Assembly (NCBI GenBank): GCA_045600965.1 | Contig: JAZRYW010000056.1 | Span: 1 to 37,613, forward strand | Direction of reading: 5' to 3' | DNA: 37,613 nucleotides | Origin: RGIG6374 sp045600965 | GTDB taxonomy: Bacteria > Bacteroidota > Bacteroidia > Bacteroidales > UBA932 | Shown: piece after piece, positions 15,980 through 23,363 of the stretch | Layout: each line of letters begins with the position of its first letter | Position numbering within the stretch: the stretch's first letter is position 1 | Notes under the pieces: generated by a model | Told to the model about the DNA's origin: nothing | The model's input: the letters and a program-made list of their open reading frames with translations, nothing else | Database searches by the model: none | Position numbers and translations under genes: made by a program

Positions 15980-15989
15980 ATGCGAAACT
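15970..15989. repeat. Minimal TTTCGCAA palindrome
   Basis: AGTTTCGCAA followed directly by ATGCGAAACT is a near-perfect inverted repeat made of the same arms as the elements at 6894-6952 and 24561-24611, but with no interior. It could be a deletion derivative of that element or an independent site. It overlaps the -33 region of the minus-strand promoter. Confidence 0.6.
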
Positions 15990-16023
15990 ACCTTATTTAG
16001 AGGCCGTCAGGCCGTTGGAAAAG

Positions 16024-16307
16024 TCCCTTCCCCGGGGAAGGGATTCAGGGATGGGGACAAAAAAATAAGAAAGTGCGGTGGGGAAAAGTTTCGCAAGTTC
16101 TCACTTCACTTTGATTATCAACGATATAAGTCATTCTTAAAAAATAACTTGGTAATCTTTATGAGTCTTGTTTCGTCTTTTGAATTTGTCATTCAGTCAC
16201 GTATCCCGCTACGCTCCTTCATTTCGCATTCAAAATACATAAACAATCTTTCATAAATCTTTACCAACTTATTTTTTCATCATTCCTAAATACTTGCGAA
16301 ACTTGAG
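16024..16307. repeat. Second copy of the composite repeat, split by an insertion
   Basis: Bases 16024-16131 match 6832-6939 with about three substitutions: the CCCTTCCCCGGGGAAGGG palindrome, a G/A-rich spacer and the left part of the TTTCGCAAGT element. The match stops at ATAAGT and resumes at 16292 with ACTTGCGAAACTTGAG, the remaining right arm. The 160 bases between are the element annotated separately. With no gene in 15933-16351, this region consists almost entirely of repeats. Confidence 0.9.
16132..16291. mobile_element. MITE-like 160-bp palindromic element, copy 2 (nested insertion)
   Basis: Comparison with the intact site at 6934-6945 shows exactly 160 extra bases here. The insert is highly similar to the repeat at 1-163. 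It has long complementary arms, an internal stem TTTTGAAT/ATTCAAAA (16178-16185 with 16228-16235) and a central CGTA/TACG hairpin (16200-16203 with 16210-16213). The bases TAAGT before it and TAAAT at its end could be a five-base target duplication with one change. It encodes no protein. The transposase that moved it is not in this window. Confidence 0.8.
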
Positions 16308-16318
16308 TATATTATATG

Positions 16319-16347
16319 TTGAAATATCCAAAAATTGTCTATCTTTG
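16319..16347 (+). promoter_or_regulatory. Promoter of the SRP RNA
   Basis: TTG at 16319-16321 and TATCTTTG at 16340-16347 are 18 bases apart. Initiation near 16352-16354 coincides with the first paired bases of the SRP RNA. The nested repeat ends about 12 bases upstream of the -33 element. Confidence 0.75.
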
Positions 16348-16351
16348 CGAT

Positions 16352-16450
16352 GGGGTAAGTCTTATACGACCAGCTCCCTCTGAACTCCCCCAGGGCCGGA
16401 AGGCAGCAAGGGTAGGAGGTTGTAGCGGTGCGATATAATCAGCTTACCCT
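16352..16450 (+). ncRNA. ffs: Signal recognition particle RNA, small bacterial (4.5S) type
   Basis: The conserved SRP hairpin tip is present as CAGGGCCGGAAGGCAGCAAGG (about 16391-16411), with the GGAA tetraloop and the asymmetric internal loop that binds Ffh. The ends pair: GGGTAAG at 16353-16359 with CTTACCC at 16443-16449. A T-rich tract follows (16450-16459) and could end transcription. The size of about 100 bases fits the small type without an Alu domain. The mnmA start codon is only about 16 bases beyond the RNA end. Confidence 0.95.
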
Positions 16451-16465
16451 TTTTCTTTTCAGTCA

Positions 16466-17638
16466 ATGAAAATAGCGGTAGGCCTATCCGGTGGAGTCGA
16501 TTCAAGTGTAGCCGCTCTGCTGCTGAAGCGGCAGGGATATGATATCGTCGGCCTGTTCATGCAGAACTGGCACGATACCGAAGGCACCCTCCACGGAGAC
16601 TGCGAGTGGGAGGAGGACAGGTTCGTCGCCGAGATGGTGGCCCGGAAGCTTGAGATTCCCTTTTATTTCGTCGACCTGAGCAAGGTTTACCGCCGCAAGG
16701 TGGTCGACTATATGTTCGACGAATACGAGAAAGGCAGAACGCCGAACCCTGATGTGCTCTGCAACAGGGAGATAAAGTTCGATGCGTTTTTGAAGTGCGC
16801 CCTCGACCTTGGAGCCGACTGCGTCGCCACCGGACATTACTGCCGAAAGGACAGCTATGTGGATGCGGACGGACAGACGGTCCACCGCCTCATCGCAGGG
16901 GCCGACGGCAATAAGGACCAGAGTTATTTCCTCTGCCAGCTCAACCAGTATCAGTTGTCCAGGGCCATTTTCCCCATAGGCGACATAGTGAAGCCGGAAG
17001 TCAGGCGTCTTGCCAGGGAGGCGGACCTTCCCAGCGCCGACAAGAAAGACTCGCAGGGGATATGCTTCGTCGGCAAGGTGGACCTGCCGGTTTTCCTTCA
17101 GCAGAAATTGAAACCCAGGGAAGGGGAGGTGGTGGAGATCTTCCGCGACTTCTACGACGCCCTGCCACAATACGACACCGTCGAGGATCTTTCAAAGCCA
17201 TATCCCTACAGCCGTGAATCCGGCAAGGTTGCAGGCAGGCATATCGGAGCGCAGTTCTACACAATGGGTCAGCGCCACGGCCTGAACATAGGCGGTCACA
17301 GGGAACCTCTTTTCGTGATAGCGAACGATATAGTCAACAACATAATCTATGTCGGCGAGGGGCAGGACCATCCCGGCCTGTACCGCCAGGCTCTCTTCAT
17401 CCGGCGTGATGAGATCCATTGGATACGTCCCGGTGCCGGAATGGCTGTAGGTGAGCAGCGCCGCTACCTTGTCCGCATCCGTTATCGCCAGCCCCTGCAG
17501 AAGGCGACCCTCTTCAGGAAGGAGGATGGAATGTACATACTTTTCGATGAACCTCAGCGTGGCGTCACGCCCGGCCAGTTCGCAGCCTGGTATGCTGAAG
17601 ACCTGGAGCTCATCGGCTCCGGGGTGATAGATGCATAG
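16466..17638 (+). CDS. mnmA: tRNA-specific 2-thiouridylase MnmA
   Basis: The 390-residue enzyme adds sulfur to U34 of tRNA-Lys, -Glu and -Gln. It has the ATP pyrophosphatase loop SGGVDSS (8-14), the catalytic Cys99 in TPNPDVLCNREIKF, and the second active-site Cys200 in DSQGICFVG. NKDQSYFLCQL and the C-terminal GQRHGLNIGG and TPGQFAAWY segments are typical of the family. It starts 16 bases after the SRP RNA and has no separate promoter that I can see, so it may depend on read-through from that RNA. The ABC importer genes follow at three bases' distance. Confidence 0.97.
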   Translation: MKIAVGLSGGVDSSVAALLLKRQGYDIVGLFMQNWHDTEGTLHGDCEWEEDRFVAEMVARKLEIPFYFVDLSKVYRRKVVDYMFDEYEKGRTPNPDVLCNREIKFDAFLKCALDLGADCVATGHYCRKDSYVDADGQTVHRLIAGADGNKDQSYFLCQLNQYQLSRAIFPIGDIVKPEVRRLAREADLPSADKKDSQGICFVGKVDLPVFLQQKLKPREGEVVEIFRDFYDALPQYDTVEDLSKPYPYSRESGKVAGRHIGAQFYTMGQRHGLNIGGHREPLFVIANDIVNNIIYVGEGQDHPGLYRQALFIRRDEIHWIRPGAGMAVGEQRRYLVRIRYRQPLQKATLFRKEDGMYILFDEPQRGVTPGQFAAWYAEDLELIGSGVIDA

Positions 17639-17641
17639 CCT

Positions 17642-18766
17642 ATGAGGGTAAGTGCAAACGTCATACTTTGCTTCCTGCTGTCCGTCCTGGCGCTGGGTTC
17701 GGCGCAGTCCTGCGCCGACGGCCCCTCAGTCCCTCATTCGGGCTCGATGCGATATGCCCGTAATCTTTTCATAGACCGGCGTGACGGGTATTCCCTGGTG
17801 ACGTTGCTGGATCCGTGGGATACGTCAACCGTCAGGAGGATTTATTGCCTGTTGCAGGAAAATGCCCGGGTGCCGCAGGATATCCCTCAATGCACGGTCA
17901 TCAGGGTCCCGGTAAAGCGCGCCGCCATATATTCGTCCGTTCACGCCTCCATCGCCGCGCAGCTCGGAGCCGCTGACAGGATAGCCGCCGTATGCGAGCC
18001 TGAATACATCACCTCCGCTGAAGTGCTCAAAAGAATGGCAGACGGCCTCACCGTGTCGATAGGGCCGGCCGTATCTCCCGATATAGAGCGTATTATGGAT
18101 GTGGATGCCGATGTCATCATCGCTCCTCCATTCGAGAATGCGGGCTTCGGAGCTTCGGAGAAACTGGGCATCCCAATAGTCGAAGCGGCGGAATATATGG
18201 AGAACGATCCGCTTGGATGCACCGAATGGATACGCTTCTACGGCATTCTTTTCGGCAGGGAGGCTCAGGCCGACTCGCTGTTCGGCGCAACCTGCTTTGC
18301 ATACGACAGCCTCAAGGCTCTGATACCCCGGTCCGGCGAAAGGCCGTCGCTGCTTCTTGAACTCAAGTACGGCTCGGGATGGACAGTCCCCTCAGGCGGC
18401 AGCTATATAGGTAAGCTCAACCTTGACGCAGGCTTCGACTACGCCTTCTCCCATCTCGAAGGAACCAACAGCGTGCCTCTGACTTTCGAACAGGTCTATG
18501 ACATCGCCTGCGATGCCGATGTGTGGACTTTCAAATATGCATCGGACCATCCGGTCACCTATGACGAACTGGAGTCGCAATATTCCCCCTATTCCAGGTT
18601 CAAGGCATTCCGGAGCAGGAATATCTTCGCCTGCAACACTCTGCTGACGACATACTACGACGATATTGACATTCATCCGGACTATATTCTGGCCGACCTG
18701 ATATCGATCAGCCATCCGGACATCCTTCCAGGTTATGAAAGACGTTATTTCCAGCCCCTGCAGTGA
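17642..18766 (+). CDS. ABC importer substrate-binding lipoprotein (FecB/BtuF-like)
   Basis: The 374-residue protein has a lipoprotein signal peptide ending at Cys24 (SAQSC) and a periplasmic binding-protein fold of the iron-siderophore/cobalamin class. Landmarks are SSVHASIAAQLGAADRIAAVCE, then a long segment containing the DVIIAPPFE strand, and GGSYIGKLNLDAGFDYAF near residue 250. The binding proteins of this class feed FecCD/BtuC-type permeases, and exactly that pair follows. The ligand (ferric siderophore, haem or cobalamin) cannot be decided from the sequence, and no cobalamin riboswitch or Fur-like box was recognised. The gene lies three bases after mnmA, and its last 32 bases overlap the permease gene. 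Confidence 0.85.
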   Translation: MRVSANVILCFLLSVLALGSAQSCADGPSVPHSGSMRYARNLFIDRRDGYSLVTLLDPWDTSTVRRIYCLLQENARVPQDIPQCTVIRVPVKRAAIYSSVHASIAAQLGAADRIAAVCEPEYITSAEVLKRMADGLTVSIGPAVSPDIERIMDVDADVIIAPPFENAGFGASEKLGIPIVEAAEYMENDPLGCTEWIRFYGILFGREAQADSLFGATCFAYDSLKALIPRSGERPSLLLELKYGSGWTVPSGGSYIGKLNLDAGFDYAFSHLEGTNSVPLTFEQVYDIACDADVWTFKYASDHPVTYDELESQYSPYSRFKAFRSRNIFACNTLLTTYYDDIDIHPDYILADLISISHPDILPGYERRYFQPLQ

Positions 18767-19784
18767 ACTTCCCACCGTAAGGAGGGAACGCACAGCCGTG
18801 ATATGCATAACGGCGGCCGTGGCCCTTGTCGTCCTGTCTGCCCTGTCGCTGGCCTGGGGCTCCGTACGCATCCCCCTGCGTGATGTCATTTCCATCCTGG
18901 GCGGCAGTTTTACGGGCCGGCCCCAATGGGGTGAGATAGTGCTGCATTCCCGTATACCGCAGACCTTGACGGCTGTCCTGTCAGGCGCCTCGCTTGCCGT
19001 TTCCGGTCTTCTGCTGCAGACCCTTTTCAGAAATCCGCTTGCCGGGCCTTCGATTATGGGTGTCAGTGACGGTGCCAATCTCGGCGTGGCGCTGGCTATG
19101 ATATGGCTTTCAGTGTCAGGATATTTCGCCACAATCCTTGCCGCACTTGCCGGAGCGGCGGCAGTCCTTTCTGTCATAATATTCTTCTCCCGCAAGGTCC
19201 GCAGCAATGTGATGCTGCTCATTATTGGAATAATGGTCGGATATCTGGCCTCCTCACTCATATCCATCTTGAATTTCTATGCCTCGGCGGACAAGGTGCG
19301 CCAGTTCGTGATGTGGGGGATGGGCGATTTCAGCGCGGTCTCGTCCGACAGGCTGCCCTGCTTCGCCGCCTTTTCCATACTTGGTCTTGCAGGGGCGCTT
19401 CTGCTTGCAAAACCCCTCAACGCCCTGCTTCTCGGTGATTCATACGCCGCAAACCTGGGCGTGAAGGTCAACCGGATGAGGCTGCTCGTTCTGCTTGTCA
19501 CAGGGCTGCTTACCGCAGTGGTCACGGCCTTCTGCGGGCCGATATCATTCATAGGCCTGGCCGTGCCGCATATGGCGCGCCTTTCCCTCGGGACGAGCGA
19601 CCACCGCAGGCTGCTTCCTGCAACCCTTCTTATCGGAAGCTGCACAGCGCTGGTCTGCAATATGCTTACAGTTCTGCCCGTGAGGGGCAATGTCCTGCCT
19701 CTGAACGCCGTGACGCCGCTCATCGGAGCTCCGGTCATCATATATGTGATAGTCAACCGCCGTAACATCAATTATTTCAATTGA
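18735..19784 (+). CDS. ABC importer permease, FecCD/BtuC family
   Basis: The 349-residue protein has about ten hydrophobic helices and FecCD-family landmarks: RIPQTLTAVLSGASLAVSGL, then TLFRNPLAGPSIMGVSDGAN, and later CGPISFIGLAVPHMARL, the segment that couples to the ATPase. It should form the inner-membrane channel for the substrate delivered by the preceding lipoprotein. The start at 18735 gives a 32-base overlap with that gene; the N-terminus before the first helix is hydrophilic, so a start further in is possible. The ATPase gene begins one base after its stop. Confidence 0.92.
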   Translation: MKDVISSPCSELPTVRRERTAVICITAAVALVVLSALSLAWGSVRIPLRDVISILGGSFTGRPQWGEIVLHSRIPQTLTAVLSGASLAVSGLLLQTLFRNPLAGPSIMGVSDGANLGVALAMIWLSVSGYFATILAALAGAAAVLSVIIFFSRKVRSNVMLLIIGIMVGYLASSLISILNFYASADKVRQFVMWGMGDFSAVSSDRLPCFAAFSILGLAGALLLAKPLNALLLGDSYAANLGVKVNRMRLLVLLVTGLLTAVVTAFCGPISFIGLAVPHMARLSLGTSDHRRLLPATLLIGSCTALVCNMLTVLPVRGNVLPLNAVTPLIGAPVIIYVIVNRRNINYFN

Positions 19785-19785
19785 A

Positions 19786-20580
19786 ATGGAAGATTATGCC
19801 ATCAGGACATACGGCCTTGTGACAGGATACGGCAGGAGGCGCAGTGAAGTGACCGTTAACGGGCCTCTTGACCTTTGCCTTGGCAGCGGAAAGGTCACCG
19901 GCCTTATGGGACGCAACGGGGCCGGAAAGTCAACCCTGATCCGCACTTTGTGCGGGTTGCAGAACGCTCTTAAGGGCAGCGTCGAAGTGCTTGGCAGGCC
20001 CCTGCAGTCCTATGGAAGTCAGGAACTTGCCACCACCATCGGAACCGTGCTGACCGAAAGGGCCCAGGGCGTCGGGGCATTCACCGTCAGGGAACTGGTA
20101 TCGATGGGGCGCTATCCCCATACGGGTTTCTTCGGAAGACTTTCTGCGGAGGATGAATCCATTGTGGATGAGGCGATGTCCGTTGTCGGCATTTCTGAAA
20201 AGAGGAATTCCAATCTTTCCGACATAAGTGACGGGGAATGCCAGAAGGCCTATATCGCCAAGGCACTTGCACAGCAGTGCCCTGTCATTATCCTTGACGA
20301 ACCTACGGCCTTCCTCGACGTTACAAGCCGTATGGACGTGATGCTGGCTCTGAGAAATCTTGCTGTCAGCCAGGGTAAGGCAGTTCTCCTTTCAACTCAC
20401 GACCTTGAAACTGCCATACAGATGTCCGATGAACTCTGGCTCCTGGGCCGGGGGGACAATATGGTTTGCGGAACTCCTGACGAACTCTGCGACAACGGTT
20501 CTCTCGGACGTTTCTTCAACAGCGGCGATATGACTTTCGACCCTGTCCGGCGCAGTCTTGTGCCAGTGGTCAGAGTTTGA
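19786..20580 (+). CDS. ABC importer ATP-binding protein
   Basis: The 264-residue ATPase has a Walker A loop GRNGAGKST (42-50), a Q-loop region near GTVLTERAQ, a signature motif in the unusual form ISDGE (usually LSGGQ), Walker B VIILDEPTAFLD, and the switch His in LLSTHDLE. It belongs to the FecE/BtuD class and should power the permease encoded just upstream. The gene order binding protein, permease, ATPase is standard. Its last 11 bases overlap the 3' end of the convergent flavoprotein gene. Confidence 0.93.
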   Translation: MEDYAIRTYGLVTGYGRRRSEVTVNGPLDLCLGSGKVTGLMGRNGAGKSTLIRTLCGLQNALKGSVEVLGRPLQSYGSQELATTIGTVLTERAQGVGAFTVRELVSMGRYPHTGFFGRLSAEDESIVDEAMSVVGISEKRNSNLSDISDGECQKAYIAKALAQQCPVIILDEPTAFLDVTSRMDVMLALRNLAVSQGKAVLLSTHDLETAIQMSDELWLLGRGDNMVCGTPDELCDNGSLGRFFNSGDMTFDPVRRSLVPVVRV

Positions 20581-21832
20581 CGCTCCGGGCTGCGCTCCAA
20601 CCGGCAAGGCTGCCCGTGGAGAAGGCTATCTGCAGGTTATATCCTCCCGTATCTCCATCCAGATCAAGGACTTCCCCGGCGAAATACAGATCCTCCACGA
20701 GCCGTGACTGCATCGATTTCGCTATCAATTCATCGCTCGACACTCCACCGGCTGTCACCACGGCCCTTTTGTATCCGACATACGACGGAATGCGGAACTT
20801 CCATCCCTTCAACTTGTCAGGCAGGTTTTCAATCGAGAGAGGCGCATTCATTTCATAGAATGGTGAAACCAGCTTTTCGGGCATAAGACGTCTGAGAAGC
20901 TGCTCCATCTGGCGCCTGTCATTCCTTGCGGGATTGAAATCGAAAGTGGAGATTTCCCTTATCAGCCTGTCGTGGAGTTTCTGCCGTGTCAGGCCGGGCT
21001 TGAGGTCTATTTCAACTTCAACCCTGCCGCCGTCGTCAATGGCCTTGACGGCCTTGCGGCTTATCCGGTTGGCAAGGGAGCCTTCAATGCCAAGATCGGT
21101 GAAATCAAGGTCGCCTTCGAGATAATCCACAGCTTTGCGGTCAATGATCAGGCTGACTGCCACATTCTTCAGCGAAATATCCCACAGATCATCGCGGTAG
21201 CCTTCCGGGCACAATCCGGTCAGCGACGGAAAACGGCGGGTGATGCAGTGGCCGGCTTCCTCGGCGAAGCGGTATCCGTCGCCTGTCGACCCGGTGTCGG
21301 GGTAGGAGAGACCTCCCGTGGCGACAATCACCCTTTTGCATTTGAACACCTCCACCAGGCGGGAGGCTCCGCAGGCCGCGGATATCCTGACAACTCCGCT
21401 CTGCTCGAACCTGATGACCCTTACTTCGGATGACGTGAAAATGGCCACTCCGGCTTCTTTCGCAGCTTCCAGCAGGCCCTTGAGTATGGTGGAGGATTTC
21501 TGGCTTTCAGGGAACACGCGGTCACCTCTTTCCACCACAAGCCTTATCCCACGGGCTTCGAAGAATTCCATCAGGTCGGCGTTGGAGAAGTGGCGGAATG
21601 CGAATCTGAAGAAATGCGCGGAAGGGTGGATGTGTGTGCTGAACTCCTGCCATTGCTTGGCATTGGTGACGTTGCACCTGCCTTTCCCGGTGATGAGCAG
21701 CTTTTTCCCCGGCTTTTCGCTCTTCTCAAGAATGGCGACGCTGCAACCTTCCCGCGCGGCCCTGATGGCGGCCATCAGTCCTGCCGGACCGGCGCCGACA
21801 ACTATTATGTCGAAAGAAGTCTTTGAAGCCAT
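20570..21832 (-). CDS. FAD-dependent oxidoreductase, HI0933/BaiN-like family
   Basis: The 420-residue flavoprotein begins with an FAD-binding Rossmann motif VVGAGPAGLMAAIRAAREG (residues 11-29). It has LITGKGRCNVTNAKQW shortly after, a GGLSYPDTGSTGDGY block near residue 195, and ends with the FAD-contacting YFAGEVLDLDGDTGGYNLQ. This order is characteristic of the HI0933 family (YhiN/BaiN-like), whose reaction is not firmly known in most bacteria. The gene stands alone on the minus strand between the ABC importer and tRNA-Thr. I found no convincing promoter in its short upstream region. Confidence 0.88.
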   Translation of the reverse strand: MASKTSFDIIVVGAGPAGLMAAIRAAREGCSVAILEKSEKPGKKLLITGKGRCNVTNAKQWQEFSTHIHPSAHFFRFAFRHFSNADLMEFFEARGIRLVVERGDRVFPESQKSSTILKGLLEAAKEAGVAIFTSSEVRVIRFEQSGVVRISAACGASRLVEVFKCKRVIVATGGLSYPDTGSTGDGYRFAEEAGHCITRRFPSLTGLCPEGYRDDLWDISLKNVAVSLIIDRKAVDYLEGDLDFTDLGIEGSLANRISRKAVKAIDDGGRVEVEIDLKPGLTRQKLHDRLIREISTFDFNPARNDRRQMEQLLRRLMPEKLVSPFYEMNAPLSIENLPDKLKGWKFRIPSYVGYKRAVVTAGGVSSDELIAKSMQSRLVEDLYFAGEVLDLDGDTGGYNLQIAFSTGSLAGWSAARSVKL

Positions 21833-21836
21833 TTGT

Positions 21837-21867
21837 TTGTGTATCTATGAAATTTTACTTACTTTTG
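21837..21867 (+). promoter_or_regulatory. tRNA-Thr promoter
   Basis: TTG at 21837-21839 and TACTTTTG at 21860-21867 are 20 bases apart, a full match to the Bacteroidetes consensus. Transcription should begin about 3-5 bases before the tRNA. Confidence 0.85.
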
Positions 21868-21876
21868 CGGCCAGTT

Positions 21877-21949
21877 GCCACTTTAGCTCAGTCGGTAGAG
21901 CAGCTCATTCGTAATGAGCAGGTCGTGGGTTCGAGTCCCATTAGTGGCT
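21877..21949 (+). tRNA. tRNA-Thr (anticodon CGT)
   Basis: The 73-base cloverleaf folds with acceptor arm GCCACTT against TAGTGGC (one T-T mismatch at the base), D stem GCTC/GAGC, anticodon stem GCTCA/TGAGC and loop TTCGTAA. The anticodon CGT reads ACG (Thr). The T stem is GTGGG/CCCAT with one G-T wobble, and its loop contains TTCGAGT. The discriminator is T at 21949 and CCA is not encoded, so RNase Z plus a CCA-adding enzyme are needed. A strong promoter and a terminator flank it, so it is a single-gene unit. Confidence 0.96.
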
Positions 21950-21955
21950 CCTTCG

Positions 21956-21984
21956 GGCGGGTTCTTCTCAGGACCCGCCTTTTT
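21956..21984 (+). terminator. Intrinsic terminator after tRNA-Thr
   Basis: GGCGGGTTC (21956-21964) pairs with GGACCCGCC (21971-21979) around a six-base loop, followed by five T (21980-21984). It also marks the end of the convergent minus-strand gene, whose stop codon occupies 21984-21986. Confidence 0.9.
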
Positions 21985-22556
21985 CATCTGACAACGAAGT
22001 CAAATGCGGTCGAACTTCCGCATATACCCTTGATGACGCTGCCTGCGCACGCCGTCAGGGGACTTCCCCCGTTGTCCAGTTCAAGGCACAGGAAATCGCC
22101 TGTCCTGCAGGAACTTCTCTTCGACACTTCCACTATCCCGGCTATGGCCATATCAGGCCGGAATGAATATGACCTCCTGTCCCCGTCAACGTCCACCTCT
22201 ATGCCTATCCCACTGTCCGTGCAGACTGTCTTGTCCAAGAACTCGAGAGGAATGACGGATGTGTGGTCACAGCCCGTCGCCCTTACCCAGGAGAGTATGC
22301 TTCCGTCAAGGCCGCCTTCAGGGATGCACTCCAGGAGCACACCGAGGCAGAACCGGTCCCAGTAGCGGTCTGCGAAACGCTCCTGCACTGCCTTCCCTGC
22401 GTGGGACATCCTGATCGCTATGACAGGTTTCACCACAAGAAAAGACGTCCCTTCCGGGATGAAGTAATCCTTGCGGGTGTCGCGCAGCAGAGTGTTGTCC
22501 GGCCGGAAATGATATTCAGTCCTGCCCTCAATGCTTCTGACTACAGCTATGTTCAT
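21984..22556 (-). CDS. Conserved-looking protein, possibly fumarylacetoacetate-hydrolase-like
   Basis: I do not recognise this 190-residue protein with confidence. The segment around residues 38-80 (TSFLVVKPVIAIRMSHAGKA and on to LGVLLE), and a later FLCLELDNGGSPLTA, are reminiscent of the fumarylacetoacetate-hydrolase fold found in some Bacteroidetes proteins. However, a clear set of the Glu-Glu-Asp metal ligands of that family is not evident. It has no signal peptide or membrane helix, so it should be cytoplasmic. Its start overlaps the stop of the exonuclease gene by four bases (22553-22556), placing it third in a dnaN operon. Function is unknown; the overlap suggests coupled translation with the DNA-metabolism genes. 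Confidence 0.6.
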   Translation of the reverse strand: MNIAVVRSIEGRTEYHFRPDNTLLRDTRKDYFIPEGTSFLVVKPVIAIRMSHAGKAVQERFADRYWDRFCLGVLLECIPEGGLDGSILSWVRATGCDHTSVIPLEFLDKTVCTDSGIGIEVDVDGDRRSYSFRPDMAIAGIVEVSKRSSCRTGDFLCLELDNGGSPLTACAGSVIKGICGSSTAFDFVVR

Positions 22557-23353
22557 TTTCCGAACGATTCGAGGCGTATCTTGGTGAGAACCTGCTTGGT
22601 GTCTCTTGTGAAATCACCCTTGATCATCCAGTCGTAATAACTGGGCTCGGATTTGAGTACGTCCACGACGCGTTTGCCGCGATGCTTTCCGAAATTGAAG
22701 ACTGGTTCGTCCTTGTCGTTGTAGATGATCCTTCCGGCATAGTCGGCAAGGCGGTTGCGGGTGGAGAAGTCGGCAAGGAATGCCACGTCGTTCTTCAAGT
22801 CGTCGGGATATCTGTCAAGCTGCGCCATAAGGATTTCATAGGTCGCCATAGTGTCCGCCTCTGCGGAGTGAGCGTTCTCGAGATCCTTGCGGCAGTAGAA
22901 CTTGTAAGCGGCGCTGAGTGTCCGCTGTTCCATCTTGTGGAAGATGTTCTGGACATCCACGAGCTTGCGGGCTCGGAAATCGAAATCCACGCCGGCTCTG
23001 AGGAATTCCTCGTTGAGAAGGGGTATGTCGAACTTGAGGGAGTTGTATCCGGCGATATCGCTGTCGCTCATCCACTGGGCAAGACTCCTTGCAACCTGAC
23101 GGAAAGTGGGGCAGTCCCTGACGTCCTCGTCACTGATGCCGTGAATCGCGCGGGACTCGTCCGGGATGTGCATAGTGTGGAACTCGCCCGCCTGGTCATA
23201 CTCGCCGGGCTTTATGCGCCTGGTCCTGATGTCGGTACCTCCGTCAGGAAGGACTTTCACTATACTTATTTCGACGATGTGGTCCGTAGCCACATCAAGC
23301 CCGGTGCTCTCTATGTCGAAGAAGAGCAGCGGGCGTTTGAGTGAGAGCTGCAT
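22553..23353 (-). CDS. DnaQ-like 3'-5' exonuclease
   Basis: The 266-residue protein has the DEDDh exonuclease motifs: Asp-Ile-Glu in FFDIESTGLD (12-21), Asp in YNSLKFDIPLLNEEF (about 100-114), and His-Asp in HSAEADTMATYEIL (about 157-170). A C-terminal region carries FNFGKHRGKRVVDVLKSEP and YYDWMIKGDF, an accessory module often seen fused to these exonucleases in Bacteroidetes. It resembles the epsilon proofreading subunit of DNA polymerase III, or a stand-alone relative. It begins 10 bases after dnaN, which supports a link to replication or repair. Confidence 0.88.
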   Translation of the reverse strand: MQLSLKRPLLFFDIESTGLDVATDHIVEISIVKVLPDGGTDIRTRRIKPGEYDQAGEFHTMHIPDESRAIHGISDEDVRDCPTFRQVARSLAQWMSDSDIAGYNSLKFDIPLLNEEFLRAGVDFDFRARKLVDVQNIFHKMEQRTLSAAYKFYCRKDLENAHSAEADTMATYEILMAQLDRYPDDLKNDVAFLADFSTRNRLADYAGRIIYNDKDEPVFNFGKHRGKRVVDVLKSEPSYYDWMIKGDFTRDTKQVLTKIRLESFGK

Positions 23354-23363
23354 TGGCGTGGTC

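Noticed and set aside
16024..16307. CRISPR array in the repeat-rich gap before the SRP RNA
   Set aside because: The repeats are not regularly spaced, there are no unique spacers of even length, and no cas genes are present.
17642..20580. Assigning the ABC importer specifically to cobalamin or to iron
   Set aside because: Motifs identify only the FecBCD/BtuFCD class; no cobalamin riboswitch, Fur box or neighbouring receptor settles the ligand.
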